DNA of 64,000 bases, taken from the NCBI RefSeq assembly GCF_016508255.1, contig NZ_JADVKT010000002.1, positions 720,885 to 784,884 of the forward strand. The letters run 5' to 3'. The translations under genes and the position numbers were made by a program. This document shows, one piece after another, positions 1 through 8,242 of this stretch. This DNA is from Acinetobacter calcoaceticus (GTDB lineage: Bacteria; Pseudomonadota; Gammaproteobacteria; Pseudomonadales; Moraxellaceae). The notes under the pieces are model-generated. The model was not told the origin of the DNA. It saw only the letters and a program-made list of their open reading frames with translations, and did not search any database. Numbering within the stretch: the stretch's first letter is position 1; each line of letters starts with the position of its first letter.

Positions 1-594
1 CTAGCTGATTACACCGTAGATGTTGCAAAAACTAGTGCGATCTGGGCTGTTGGTCTTGCGCTTATTGTAGGGATTATTGCTGCAATTTTGTTTGATTATC
101 AGCGCGTAGTAACTAATTTTAAAGAAGGTATTAATGCAAGTATTGGTGGCTCACTTTTAGCTGTGATGAATACGGCTTCTGAATATGGTTTTGGTGCGAT
201 TATTGCGTCATTACCGGGCTTTGCTCTGATTAGCCATGCAATGAGCAATACCTTTACAAATCCGTTAGTGAATGGAGCTGTGACGACAACCGTTTTAGCT
301 GGTATTACTGGTTCAGCTTCTGGCGGTATGAGTATCGCTTTAAGTGCAATGGCTGAACACTATAACGCCGCGATTTTAGCCGCTGGTATTCCACCAGAAG
401 TCATGCACCGTGTGGTTGCAATGGCATCGGGTGGTATGGATACCCTACCTCACAACGGCGCTGTCATTACCTTACTCGCTGTTACTGGGTTAACCCATAA
501 ACAATCGTATAAAGATATTTTTGCAGTTACGGTAATTAAAACATTAGCGGTATTTGTGGTGATTACGGTCTTTACCGTAACGGGTATTGTTTAA
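1..594 (+). CDS. GntP-family permease, C-terminal part (5' end outside the window)
   Basis: The reading frame is open from the first base and ends at the TAA at 592-594, so about 197 C-terminal residues of a longer inner-membrane transporter are visible. They are hydrophobic, with several predicted membrane segments and Gly/Ala/Ser-rich stretches (for example ASGGMSIALSAMAEHY and ASGGMDTLPHNGAV) typical of GntP/gluconate:H+ symporter C-termini. An internal TTG at 88 is not a credible start because the frame continues upstream in the same hydrophobic style. Only 33 bp separate it from a 3-hydroxybutyrate dehydrogenase gene, so I infer that the substrate is a hydroxy acid such as 3-hydroxybutyrate rather than gluconate. 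The family call is from sequence character; the substrate is inference from the neighbour. Confidence 0.8.
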   Translation, partial: LADYTVDVAKTSAIWAVGLALIVGIIAAILFDYQRVVTNFKEGINASIGGSLLAVMNTASEYGFGAIIASLPGFALISHAMSNTFTNPLVNGAVTTTVLAGITGSASGGMSIALSAMAEHYNAAILAAGIPPEVMHRVVAMASGGMDTLPHNGAVITLLAVTGLTHKQSYKDIFAVTVIKTLAVFVVITVFTVTGIV

Positions 595-627
595 ATCAGC
601 ACGTTATAAGTATTAAGGAGTAAATAC

Positions 628-1413
628 ATGACTAAACTTTTAGACGGTAAAGTAGCTTTTATTACAGGTTCTGCGAGTGGTATCGGTCTAGAAATTGCCA
701 AGAAATTTGCTCAAGAAGGTGCAAAGGTCGTCATTTCCGATATGAACGCTGAGAAATGCCAAGAAACAGCAAATCTGCTCAAAGGACAAGGCTTTGAAGC
801 TTTGTCTGCTCCATGCGATGTAACCGATGAAGATGCTTATAAACAAGCTATCGAGCTGACTCAAAAGACTTTTGGCACAGTTGATATTTTGATTAATAAT
901 GCTGGTTTCCAACATGTCGCGCCTATTGAAGAGTTTCCAACTGCTGTTTACCAGAAACTGATTCAAGTCATGCTCACAGGTTCTTTTATTGGCATTAAAC
1001 ATGTCTTTCCAATTATGAAAGCTCAAAAGTCTGGCCGTATTATTAATATGGCATCGATTAATGGCTTAATTGGTTTCGCTGGGAAAGCTGGTTATAACAG
1101 TGCTAAACATGGCGTGATTGGCCTAACAAAAGTTGCAGCATTAGAATGTGCACGTGATGGCATTACGGTAAATGCCTTATGCCCAGGTTATGTAGACACA
1201 CCACTGGTGCGTGGTCAAATTGCAGATTTGGCTAAAACTCGTAATGTGAGTTTAGACAGCGCACTTGAAGATGTAATTTTAGCAATGGTTCCTCAAAAGC
1301 GTTTGTTATCGGTTGAGGAAATTGCTGATTATGCAATTTTCCTTGCGAGTGACAAAGCGGGTGGAGTAACAGGTCAAGCTGTGGTCATGGATGGTGGTTA
1401 TACTGCCCAATAA
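628..1413 (+). CDS. bdhA: 3-hydroxybutyrate dehydrogenase (SDR family)
   Basis: A classical short-chain dehydrogenase of 261 residues, the usual length for NAD-dependent D-3-hydroxybutyrate dehydrogenase, which oxidises 3-hydroxybutyrate to acetoacetate in the cytoplasm. Visible motifs are the nucleotide-binding TGSASGIG near residues 14-21, NNAG near 90-93, a catalytic Ser near 143 and the YNSAK motif with Tyr156 and Lys160. The C-terminus has the family-like GQAVVMDGGYTAQ. The start is supported by AAGGAG about 9 bp upstream of ATG. It follows the GntP-type permease closely and is probably co-transcribed with it as an uptake-plus-oxidation pair. A strong terminator follows. Other SDR substrates cannot be excluded by sequence alone. 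Confidence 0.88.
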   Translation: MTKLLDGKVAFITGSASGIGLEIAKKFAQEGAKVVISDMNAEKCQETANLLKGQGFEALSAPCDVTDEDAYKQAIELTQKTFGTVDILINNAGFQHVAPIEEFPTAVYQKLIQVMLTGSFIGIKHVFPIMKAQKSGRIINMASINGLIGFAGKAGYNSAKHGVIGLTKVAALECARDGITVNALCPGYVDTPLVRGQIADLAKTRNVSLDSALEDVILAMVPQKRLLSVEEIADYAIFLASDKAGGVTGQAVVMDGGYTAQ

Positions 1414-1427
1414 TTTAAGTGTTTTAT

Positions 1428-1460
1428 AAAAACCGCTTATTTAAAATAGGCGGTTTTTTT
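1428..1460 (+). terminator. Rho-independent terminator after bdhA
   Basis: The arm AACCGCTTAT pairs with ATAGGCGGTT (one G-T pair) around a TTAAA loop and is followed by a run of seven T. It closes the permease-bdhA unit. The rest of the gap to 1739 is AT-rich and holds two short inverted repeats: AAAGTAT/ATACTTT at 1552-1571 and CAATTAA/TTAATTG at 1670-1689. No further gene is seen there. Confidence 0.9.
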
Positions 1461-1739
1461 ATTTGTTGAAATTTACGATAGTCTACTGTTCAAAATAATA
1501 ATTTATCTCTACTGTATTTGTTTATAAAAAATCTAATAAAATAAGTTTGTTAAAGTATGAAATTATACTTTAAAGGTATTTAACTTATTTCCATTTTTAA
1601 AATCTAATAGAGTATGAGAAAGTAATCTTTACTCTCTTTCTTGATTCGATATTTTTCAGGAAAATGCGTCAATTAAAGGATATTAATTGGCATACAAGTT
1701 GCTTTTTAAGCAATAAGTTATTAGCTAGGTGAAAAGGAT

Positions 1740-2726
1740 ATGACATCACTCAGCCAACAGACGGAACTCAATCATTATTCGCGCAAAGCTGAATTTGCGC
1801 AGAATTTGATGTCCACGATTTGTGGTGAACACCGTCTAGATACAATCTACAAAGACACTCTCGATTTTCACTATGACGGAATGCGTTTGCCTAATAAAAA
1901 AATGGCGATCGGTACAATCAGTTATGGTGCAAACGTTGCCATTAACATCTCAAATTTAAAAGCGTATAGCATTAGTTTGCCTATACAAGGTCGACAAGCT
2001 CTCAACATTCGTGGCGCTCATTATCAATCTGATGAAAATCGAGGCCTTATAGTTTCAAATAACGATCAACAAGATTTGATTATCGATAAAGATTGCAGAA
2101 AATTTCAGGTGGTTATTCCTGAGCGGAGTATGCAGATTGTCCTTGCAGATCTACTAAATAAACCTATAGAAACTCCTATTATTTTTAATCCTGAAATGCA
2201 TCTAGACTCCGAGCAACTCATTGGTGCATGGTGGAAGAATATTCAAAATTTTGTACAGTTGAAATCTCAATATAGCAATTTTTATGGTTTGCAGATGTTG
2301 TCTGAAGACTACGAAAATTTTGTTATTAAAGCACTGTTGTTGTCTCAAGAAAATAACTACTCTGAAGCCTTAAAGTCTCTCTCACATCAAGATGAGCCAG
2401 CATATATCCGTAAGGTCCGTAATTTTATTATTGAACATGCCCATGAAGAAATCTGTGCAGAGGACTTACAGCGTCTGGCTGGGGTTTCAAAATCAAAATT
2501 GTATGACGAATTTCAACAGTACTACGGCACAAGCCCAATGTCATATTTGAAAAAATATCGTCTCCAACAAATTTATAAAATCTTGAGCACCACAGGTGCA
2601 GATAGAAAGGTTTCTATTTCAAAGCTTGCCTATGACTGGGGCTTTAACCATTTAAGTCGTTTTTCTCAAGAATATCGCGAAGAATTTGGCGAAAATCCAA
2701 GTGAGACCAAAGGCAAAATTTTCTGA
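1740..2726 (+). CDS. iifR: AraC-family regulator of the indole (iif) operon
   Basis: This 328-residue protein has an N-terminal sensory region of the AraC-binding-like type (roughly residues 30-190) and a C-terminal pair of helix-turn-helix motifs. The C-terminal domain shows AGVSKSKLYDEFQQYYG, SPMSYLKKYRL and the second-helix signature WGFNHLSRFSQEYREEFG. The start follows AAAGGA at good spacing. It lies directly upstream of the indole-oxidation operon in the same orientation, and a related AraC protein lies after that operon, with the same SPMSYLK and HLxRFSQEY features. By family knowledge it should bind paired direct repeats; repeats of that form occur at 3214-3262. I name it iifR by position and similarity to the described Acinetobacter indole cluster, so the symbol is less certain than the family. 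Confidence 0.8.
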   Translation: MTSLSQQTELNHYSRKAEFAQNLMSTICGEHRLDTIYKDTLDFHYDGMRLPNKKMAIGTISYGANVAINISNLKAYSISLPIQGRQALNIRGAHYQSDENRGLIVSNNDQQDLIIDKDCRKFQVVIPERSMQIVLADLLNKPIETPIIFNPEMHLDSEQLIGAWWKNIQNFVQLKSQYSNFYGLQMLSEDYENFVIKALLLSQENNYSEALKSLSHQDEPAYIRKVRNFIIEHAHEEICAEDLQRLAGVSKSKLYDEFQQYYGTSPMSYLKKYRLQQIYKILSTTGADRKVSISKLAYDWGFNHLSRFSQEYREEFGENPSETKGKIF

Positions 2727-2745
2727 TATTTAACTTTCGCAATAA

Positions 2746-2775
2746 AAAACTGATTTAGGCAACGAAATCAGTTTT
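2746..2775. terminator. Bidirectional terminator between iifR and the small minus-strand gene
   Basis: AAAACTGATTT (2746-2756) pairs with AAATCAGTTTT (2765-2775) around an 8-base loop. T-runs follow on both strands, so it can end iifR on plus and the small gene 2794-2970 on minus. Confidence 0.8.
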
Positions 2776-2793
2776 TTATTTATCGATTAATAT

Positions 2794-2970
2794 TTATAGA
2801 CTTTCTTCTAGCTTTAACACTTGTTTGTTTTTAGATTTTTCATAAATCACTTTCAGGCTAAGTGCAATAAATGAGATGAAGGTTGGTAGTGCAAGAATAA
2901 AGAAAATACAGCTTAAGCTTAGGTTAAAAGTGAAAATGAGTGAGCCAAAGAAAGCATCTATCATTTTCAT
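2794..2970 (-). CDS. Small (58 aa) predicted inner-membrane protein
   Basis: Reading the minus strand from ATG at 2970 gives 58 codons and TAA at 2794-2796. AAGGA sits 6 bp upstream of the ATG, which is ideal. The protein begins MKMIDAFFGSLIF and continues with a long hydrophobic region (residues about 6-41, with a Cys near 21 and a Pro near 29) able to make one or two membrane helices. It ends with a charged tail rich in Lys and Glu. I recognise no family. The gene is divergent from the iif operon and convergent with iifR, and a bidirectional terminator follows it. Upstream at 3069-3094 it carries the same 21-bp-spaced repeats seen before antA, which suggests that it belongs to the indole/anthranilate regulon. 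The coding call rests on the ribosome-binding site, hydrophobicity pattern and terminator. Confidence 0.6.
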   Translation of the reverse strand: MKMIDAFFGSLIFTFNLSLSCIFFILALPTFISFIALSLKVIYEKSKNKQVLKLEESL

Positions 2971-3068
2971 ACGTATTCCTTCTTAAAATTATTTAATTCC
3001 CTGATTAATTCAATGCATTCGTTACAAAACCTGTGACTTTGATTGAACTATTTTTAGCCAGTCTTCAC

Positions 3069-3094
3069 TATCCAATAAGTCCTCATCTTCATCC
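3069..3094 (-). promoter_or_regulatory. Paired operator-like repeats upstream of the small membrane gene
   Basis: On the minus strand TGGATGAAGAT and TTGGATAGTGA carry GGAT cores exactly 21 bp apart. The same arrangement, TGGATAAAGAT then GGATAGAGA at 21 bp, lies before antA (12752-12777). Direct repeats two helical turns apart are the usual form of AraC-family sites. Binding by IifR or the second AraC protein is inference. Confidence 0.5.
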
Positions 3095-3213
3095 ATTTTT
3101 CCAAATGAGATAAAAAGCATTAATTTCATTTTTTAATTTAATCTTTTGAAATATATATGTTTATTTTTTTAATTTTTTATCCGGTTTGATTGTTTTTGAT
3201 AATTGCGCAGAGA

Positions 3214-3262
3214 TTGGATAGTGCTTGCAGCTTTTGGACAGTCTAGAAAAAAATTTGGATAG
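3214..3262 (+). promoter_or_regulatory. Three direct repeats before the iif operon (putative AraC-type operator)
   Basis: TTGGATAG (3214), TTGGACAG (3234) and TTGGATAG (3255) form direct repeats at 20 and 21 bp spacing, all on one helix face. They lie just upstream of iifA. The gap 2971-3297 otherwise contains only AT-rich sequence and the minus-oriented pair at 3069-3094. I could not place a convincing -35/-10 pair, and the nearest repeat is only 36 bp from the start codon, so the exact promoter remains open. Confidence 0.55.
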
Positions 3263-3297
3263 AAGATAAAGCCATAACAATGTCAGGAGTTGACACT

Positions 3298-4548
3298 ATG
3301 GCTGGTCAAACCATTCAAATTAAAACAGCATCTGGAAAGCAGTTCAGTGCATATCTAGCGACACCAGAAACAGGAAAAGGACCCGGTGTGGTGCTTTGTC
3401 AGGAAATCTTTGGCGTTAATGCAGCCATGCGAGAAAAAGCAGAATTTCTTGCAGAAGAAGGCTATACCGTTTTGGTTCCTGATTTATTTTGGCGTGTAGT
3501 TCCCAATATTGAACTCGGTTATACGCCAGAAGACTTCCAAAAAGCTTTCGAACTTTATCAGCAATATGATGAAAACCTCGGAGTTGAAGATATTCAGGAC
3601 AGCTTATCTTTTTTAAAGAAGCGACCAGAATGTGACACCTCTACAGGCCTCGGTGTGGTGGGGTACTGTTTAGGTGGAAAGCTTGCGTATCTTGCAGGAT
3701 GTCGACTTTCGGAAGTGGCATGTGCTGTAGGTTATTACGGTGTAGGCATTGAAAAAGCGTTAGATGAGCTAGCCAACGTACAAGGAAGTTTGGTTTTACA
3801 TATTGCAGAACTGGACCAATTTATACCGCCAGATGCGAGACAAGCGATTGTTGATGCAGCCAACCAATATTCAAATGTACAAGCTTATGTTTATGAAGGT
3901 GTTGATCATGCTTTTGCACGCCCAAAAAGCAATCATTATCACAAACCTTCAGCACGCTTTGCCCACGAGCGTACAGTAACAGCTCTACATGACACGATTG
4001 GACCGAAATATGACCTAGTCGCGCTATGGGAAGAGCATATTCGTCATGAGTTCGATACGCGTGATGTGCCTGCAACCATGGCCACGATGGTCGCAGAACC
4101 GTATGTCAACCATATTCCAACCTTAACCGGCGGTGTAGGTCAAAGCCAGCTTGCTCGTTTTTATCAATATCACTTTGTTCACCAAAACCCAGAAGATATG
4201 AAGATTACTTCAATCTCTCGTACCGTTGGCTCAACGCAAGTGGTAGACGAGTTCATTATGAGCTTTACCCATGACGCTGAAATTGACTGGTTATTACCGG
4301 GTGTAAAACCGACTGGTAAATATGTCGAAATTCCAATGTTAGGTGTAATTCAGTTCAGAGGTTCAAAGTTGTGCCATGAACATATTTACTGGGACCAAGC
4401 GTCGGTACTCGTTCAAATTGGTTTATTAGATCCGACAGGCTTACCAGTTGCAGGTGTCGAGACAGCACGAAAACTTCTTGATGAAGACCTTCCTTCAAAT
4501 ACGTTGATGCCATCTTGGTCAAGTAGTGAAGGCAAGCCAGTCAATTAA
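3298..4548 (+). CDS. iifA: Indole-pathway protein IifA: dienelactone-hydrolase domain fused to an NTF2/SnoaL-like domain
   Basis: Residues about 1-240 form a dienelactone hydrolase-type alpha/beta-hydrolase with nucleophile motif GYCLGG (Cys about 124), acid LDQF (Asp about 173) and VDHAF (His about 204), a complete Cys-Asp-His triad. Residues about 250-416 look like an NTF2/SnoaL-like alpha+beta domain. In the described Acinetobacter indole cluster IifA is reported to act without cofactor on 3-hydroxyindolin-2-one to give anthranilate, unexpected for a hydrolase fold; that role comes from prior knowledge and position, not from motifs. I chose ATG 3298 because GGAG lies 8 bp upstream; an in-frame ATG at 3280 has no ribosome-binding site. 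It leads the operon, with iifB 12 bp downstream. Confidence 0.78.
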   Translation: MAGQTIQIKTASGKQFSAYLATPETGKGPGVVLCQEIFGVNAAMREKAEFLAEEGYTVLVPDLFWRVVPNIELGYTPEDFQKAFELYQQYDENLGVEDIQDSLSFLKKRPECDTSTGLGVVGYCLGGKLAYLAGCRLSEVACAVGYYGVGIEKALDELANVQGSLVLHIAELDQFIPPDARQAIVDAANQYSNVQAYVYEGVDHAFARPKSNHYHKPSARFAHERTVTALHDTIGPKYDLVALWEEHIRHEFDTRDVPATMATMVAEPYVNHIPTLTGGVGQSQLARFYQYHFVHQNPEDMKITSISRTVGSTQVVDEFIMSFTHDAEIDWLLPGVKPTGKYVEIPMLGVIQFRGSKLCHEHIYWDQASVLVQIGLLDPTGLPVAGVETARKLLDEDLPSNTLMPSWSSSEGKPVN

Positions 4549-4560
4549 GGAGTATCGACA

Positions 4561-5346
4561 ATGAATATAGATTTAAAAGGAAAAGTTGCTGTAGTGAGCG
4601 GCGGCGCAACACTTATTGGTAAAGCTGTTGTACAAGCTTTGGTGAGTGTGGGTGCTCATGTCGCTATCTTAGATATTGATGCCAAAGGCAAGGCAATTGC
4701 AGAAAGCTTTAATCATGATGTGATGTTTATTCAAACCGATTTAACCAGCGATGTGGCTATTCAACAAGCTGTGGCAGATATTCACCAACATTTAGGTGAA
4801 GTGAACTACTTGGTGAATTTGGCATGTACTTACTTAGATGACGGTTTTAAATCTTCACGTCAGGACTGGTTACAAGCACTCGATATTAATTTGGTCTCTA
4901 CAGTTGAGCTGAGCCGTGCCTTATATCATGACCTAAAAAAGCAGCAAGGTTCAATCGTTAATTTTACTTCAATCTCGGCCAAAGTGGCACAAACAGGGCG
5001 CTGGTTATATCCAGTTTCTAAAGCCGCGATACGTCAACTCACACAAAGCATGGCAATGGATTTTGCTGCTGATGGTATTCGTGTCAACTCCGTTTCACCG
5101 GGTTGGACATGGTCTCGCGTGATTGCGGAAGTCAGCGGTAATAACCGCGAAAAGGCCGATAGCGTGGCAGCCGATTATCACTTGCTAGGCCGATTGGGTC
5201 ATCCCGAAGAAGTCGCCAATGTTGTTTTGTTTTTATTGTCACCCGCTGCAAGTTTTGTCACCGGAGCAGATTATGCGGTCGATGGCGGATATTCAGTGAT
5301 GGGCCCTGAAGGATCACAGCCTGCTATTCCACGTTTAGCCGAATAG
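4561..5346 (+). CDS. iifB: Indole-pathway short-chain dehydrogenase IifB
   Basis: A 261-residue SDR with GGATLIG in the cofactor loop near residues 14-20, catalytic Ser near 137, and YPVSK with Tyr150 and Lys154. The usual NNAG motif is replaced by NLAC near 86-89, a noticeable deviation. The C-terminus VTGADYAVDGGYS is standard. AAGGAG precedes the ATG. In the known pathway the SDR oxidises the indole-2,3-dihydrodiol made by the oxygenase to 3-hydroxyindolin-2-one. It sits second in a tight operon between IifA and the flavin monooxygenase, which supports that step. Specificity is inferred from context. Confidence 0.8.
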   Translation: MNIDLKGKVAVVSGGATLIGKAVVQALVSVGAHVAILDIDAKGKAIAESFNHDVMFIQTDLTSDVAIQQAVADIHQHLGEVNYLVNLACTYLDDGFKSSRQDWLQALDINLVSTVELSRALYHDLKKQQGSIVNFTSISAKVAQTGRWLYPVSKAAIRQLTQSMAMDFAADGIRVNSVSPGWTWSRVIAEVSGNNREKADSVAADYHLLGRLGHPEEVANVVLFLLSPAASFVTGADYAVDGGYSVMGPEGSQPAIPRLAE

Positions 5347-5389
5347 CACAGCGTTTTAAAAGCACATTTAGAAAATTATGGAGAATATT

Positions 5390-6628
5390 ATGCGCCGTAT
5401 CGCAATTGTTGGAGCAGGACAGTCTGGTTTACAGCTTGGTTTAGGCTTATTAGATACAGGCTATGACGTGACAATGATCACCAACCGAACTGCCGATGAA
5501 ATCCGCCAAGGTAAAGTCATGTCAAGCCAGTGTATGTTTCATACCGCTTTACAAACTGAACGTGACTTGGGACTGAATTTTTGGGAAGAACAATGCCCAG
5601 CAGTAGAAGGCATCGGGCTAGCTTTAGTCAATCCTGAAAATGGTGGTAAAGCATTTGAATGGAGTGCTCGTCTTGAGCGTTACGCTCAATCGGTCGATCA
5701 ACGCGTCAAAATGCCATATTGGATGGAAGAATTTGAACGCCGTGGCGGTCGATTAGTAATTCAGGATGTTGGAATAGAAGAGTTAGAACAACTCGCAAAC
5801 GACTACGAGCTTGTATTACTCGCGGCTGGTAAAGGTGAAGTCGTTAAACAGTTTGAACGTGATGATGTACGCAGTGTTTTTGATAAGCCTCAACGCGCTT
5901 TGGCTTTGACCTACGTCAAAAACATGAAGCCAATTTCACCTTATTCACGTGTGACTTTTAACATTATTCCTGAAGTCGGCGAATACTTTTCATTTCCAGC
6001 ACTTACCGTTAATGGTCCTTGCGACATCATGGTGTTTGAAGGAATTCCAAATGGGCCAATGGATTGCTGGCAAGATGTGAAAACACCAGAACAGCATTTG
6101 CAGTGCAGTTTGGACTTACTCAAGAAATTTGTGCCTTGGGAATATGAACGCTGCACAAATGTTGAGTTAACCGATGCTGGTGGATATTTAGCAGGACGTT
6201 TCCCACCGACAGTACGCAAACCAATTTTGACATTACCGTCTGGCAAGAAAATTTTTGGGATGGCAGATGCCTTGGTGGTGAATGACCCGATTACTGGTCA
6301 AGGCTCAAACAACGCTGCTAAGTGTAGCAAAATCTATTTCGATGCCATTTTAGCCAATGATAATCAAAACTTTAGCGAACAATGGATGGTTCAAACTTTT
6401 GAACGTTATTGGGCTTATGCAGAAAAAGTCGTAGCTTGGACCAATAGCCTGTTAGTTCCACCACAGCCTCATGTCGTTGAACTATTAGCAGCCGCAAGCC
6501 AAAACCAAAGCATTGCTTCCATTATGGCCAATAACTTTGATGACCCGCGCTCTTTTGCCCCTTGGTGGTTTGATGCAGATCAAGCTCAAGCATTCTTGGC
6601 CTCAAAAACCGCAGCAAAAGTAGCCTAG
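5390..6628 (+). CDS. iifC: Indole oxygenase IifC, StyA-type flavin-dependent monooxygenase
   Basis: The protein opens with the FAD-binding motif RIAIVGAGQSGLQLGLGL and resembles styrene/indole monooxygenase oxygenase subunits over its roughly 412 residues, including the DPITGQGSNNA stretch near the flavin. It uses reduced FAD supplied by a separate reductase, encoded next door as iifD, to oxygenate the C2-C3 bond of indole. ATG 5390 is preferred over ATG 5378 because GGAG lies just before 5390 and because StyA proteins begin only a few residues before the GxGxxG loop. Two-component monooxygenases of this kind form indigo from indole when downstream steps are missing; here iifA and iifB channel the product to anthranilate. 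Confidence 0.88.
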   Translation: MRRIAIVGAGQSGLQLGLGLLDTGYDVTMITNRTADEIRQGKVMSSQCMFHTALQTERDLGLNFWEEQCPAVEGIGLALVNPENGGKAFEWSARLERYAQSVDQRVKMPYWMEEFERRGGRLVIQDVGIEELEQLANDYELVLLAAGKGEVVKQFERDDVRSVFDKPQRALALTYVKNMKPISPYSRVTFNIIPEVGEYFSFPALTVNGPCDIMVFEGIPNGPMDCWQDVKTPEQHLQCSLDLLKKFVPWEYERCTNVELTDAGGYLAGRFPPTVRKPILTLPSGKKIFGMADALVVNDPITGQGSNNAAKCSKIYFDAILANDNQNFSEQWMVQTFERYWAYAEKVVAWTNSLLVPPQPHVVELLAAASQNQSIASIMANNFDDPRSFAPWWFDADQAQAFLASKTAAKVA

Positions 6629-6654
6629 GTCATAGTCAAAGGGAGATATGAAAA

Positions 6655-7185
6655 ATGGACACAATTGAAACTTTAGCTTTACAAGCGATTAATGCTGAAA
6701 ACCCAAGAGAAATCCGTAATTTACTTGGACAATTTGCAACTGGCGTTACCGTGATTACAACTCGTGGTAAAGATGGTCGGAAAATAGGAATGACAGCCAA
6801 TTCATTTTCGTCGCTGTCTTTAGATCCGCCATTAATTTTGTGGAGTCTTTCAAAAACAGCGCCAAGTTTGTCAGATTTTGTAGAGGCTGAATATTTTGCC
6901 ATTCACATGTTGGCACAGGAGCATCACCAGCTTTCGGGACATTTTGCTCGAGGTGCCGAAGATAAATTTGCAGGTATTTCACATCAACAATGCAAGGCAG
7001 GTGTTCCAATTTTGGCAGATGCACTCGCAACCTTGGTTTGCCGCAATGTAAATCAGTATGAAGGCGGAGATCATTTGATTTTTATTGGTCAAATTGAACA
7101 GTACCAACAACGTCAAGGTGAACCATTGGTATTCCACGCAGGAAAGTATCGGATTGCTGCTGAGCATCCAGAATTAGCACATTAA
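6655..7185 (+). CDS. iifD: Flavin reductase IifD, partner of the indole oxygenase
   Basis: A 176-residue protein of the flavin reductase (DIM6/NTAB-like) family. It has FATGVTVITTRG near residues 22-33, TANSFSSLSLDPPLILWSL near 47-65 and GDHLIFIGQIEQ near the end, the conserved FMN/FAD-binding features. It should reduce FAD with NAD(P)H and deliver it to IifC in the cytoplasm. GGGAG lies upstream of the ATG. It follows iifC by 26 bp, the same order as styA-styB. A terminator-like hairpin follows the gene, so the transport gene iifE may be expressed at a lower level. Confidence 0.87.
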   Translation: MDTIETLALQAINAENPREIRNLLGQFATGVTVITTRGKDGRKIGMTANSFSSLSLDPPLILWSLSKTAPSLSDFVEAEYFAIHMLAQEHHQLSGHFARGAEDKFAGISHQQCKAGVPILADALATLVCRNVNQYEGGDHLIFIGQIEQYQQRQGEPLVFHAGKYRIAAEHPELAH

Positions 7186-7193
7186 TTCACCAT

Positions 7194-7223
7194 AATCACG
7201 ATCAATCCGGTCGTGATTTTTTT
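7194..7223 (+). terminator. Intercistronic terminator/attenuator between iifD and iifE
   Basis: AATCACGA pairs with TCGTGATT (7194-7201 with 7211-7218) around a 9-base loop and is followed by T-rich sequence. Its place inside the operon suggests partial termination before the outer-membrane gene. Confidence 0.75.
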
Positions 7224-7238
7224 ATAGGAAATAAGAAG

Positions 7239-8186
7239 ATGAAAAGCACTTTAATTAAACATGGATTTTTAGCAGGGACATTGTTGGGTTTGCCCTTGGT
7301 TACACATGCCTATGATTTACCGACCGTAAACTTAGGCATGACCAGCTTTCTCGATGGCGGATTACCCGCAGGGCCTGGCTGGTATGCTCAAACCTATTTT
7401 CAAAATTACGATAGTAATAAACTGGTCGATGCCAATGGACAAAAATTAGGTTTACCTAAAACAGATTTAAATTATCAAGTACTGGTTGAACAAGTTAGTT
7501 ATTTATCGAATGTTCGAGTAAAAGATAAAGCCAGTTTAGGTATAAATTTTTTAATTCCTTTTGTCAGCAAAATGGACATGGATGATGGCTTGAATAATGC
7601 TGCTATTAAAGCCCAAAGTGGCTTTGGGGACATTATGATTGGACCTTTTATTCAGTTCGATCCAATCATGGGCGCACAAGGACCGAAGTTTGTACATCGT
7701 TTTGAGTTTCAGGTGAATTTACCTACTGGGGAATACGACCAGCAAAAAGATATTAACCCAAGTAATAACGCTGTTTCATTTGATCCTTATTGGGCTGCCA
7801 CATATTGGTTTAATCCCAAATGGACCGCTTCAACACGCATCCATTATCTCTATAACTTTAAAAATGATGACCCAAGCTATGCTTTTGCTGGAGCAAATGA
7901 TATGCAGGTAGGGCAAGCAATTCATGCAAACTTTGCAACAGATTATGCCATTACCGAACAATTCCGCTTAGGACTAAATGGCTATTGGCTAAAACAAGTC
8001 ACTGACACCGAAGTCGATGGTGAAAAAGTCAAAGGTAGACGTGAGCAAGTCTGGGCAATTGGTCCGGGTGCGATGTATAGTTTTTCTAAAAATGATCACT
8101 TGGTTGCAAATGCTTATTTTGAGCAAGATGCTGAAAACCGACCAGAAGGAACACGATTACAAGTTCGTTATGTTCATCATTTCTAA
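7239..8186 (+). CDS. iifE: Outer-membrane transporter-like protein IifE (phenol/MetA-pathway type)
   Basis: The 315-residue product has a clear signal peptide (hydrophobic core ending LVTHA before YDLPTVNLG) and then a beta-rich sequence with alternating aromatic residues ending in YVHHF, with a terminal Phe as in outer-membrane barrels. It resembles the SphA/MetA-pathway phenol-degradation transporter family found beside aromatic catabolic operons. It is the last gene of the iif operon, has its own ribosome-binding site and may admit indole or a related hydrophobic compound. The name iifE follows the published operon order; the transport role is inferred. Confidence 0.7.
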   Translation: MKSTLIKHGFLAGTLLGLPLVTHAYDLPTVNLGMTSFLDGGLPAGPGWYAQTYFQNYDSNKLVDANGQKLGLPKTDLNYQVLVEQVSYLSNVRVKDKASLGINFLIPFVSKMDMDDGLNNAAIKAQSGFGDIMIGPFIQFDPIMGAQGPKFVHRFEFQVNLPTGEYDQQKDINPSNNAVSFDPYWAATYWFNPKWTASTRIHYLYNFKNDDPSYAFAGANDMQVGQAIHANFATDYAITEQFRLGLNGYWLKQVTDTEVDGEKVKGRREQVWAIGPGAMYSFSKNDHLVANAYFEQDAENRPEGTRLQVRYVHHF

Positions 8187-8195
8187 GTCATAAAA

Positions 8196-8229
8196 AAAGC
8201 CTTTTATATTTATTGATATAAAAGGCTTT
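8196..8229. terminator. Bidirectional terminator between the iif operon and the convergent AraC gene
   Basis: A perfect 14-bp stem (AAAGCCTTTTATAT with ATATAAAAGGCTTT) with a 6-base loop lies between convergent genes and has T-rich tails on both strands. Confidence 0.92.
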
Positions 8230-8242
8230 ATCTATTTTTAGT

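Noticed and set aside
688..1026. Minus-strand open frame of 112 codons inside bdhA
   Set aside because: It lies opposite a well-supported SDR gene, has no ribosome-binding site and no recognisable protein features.
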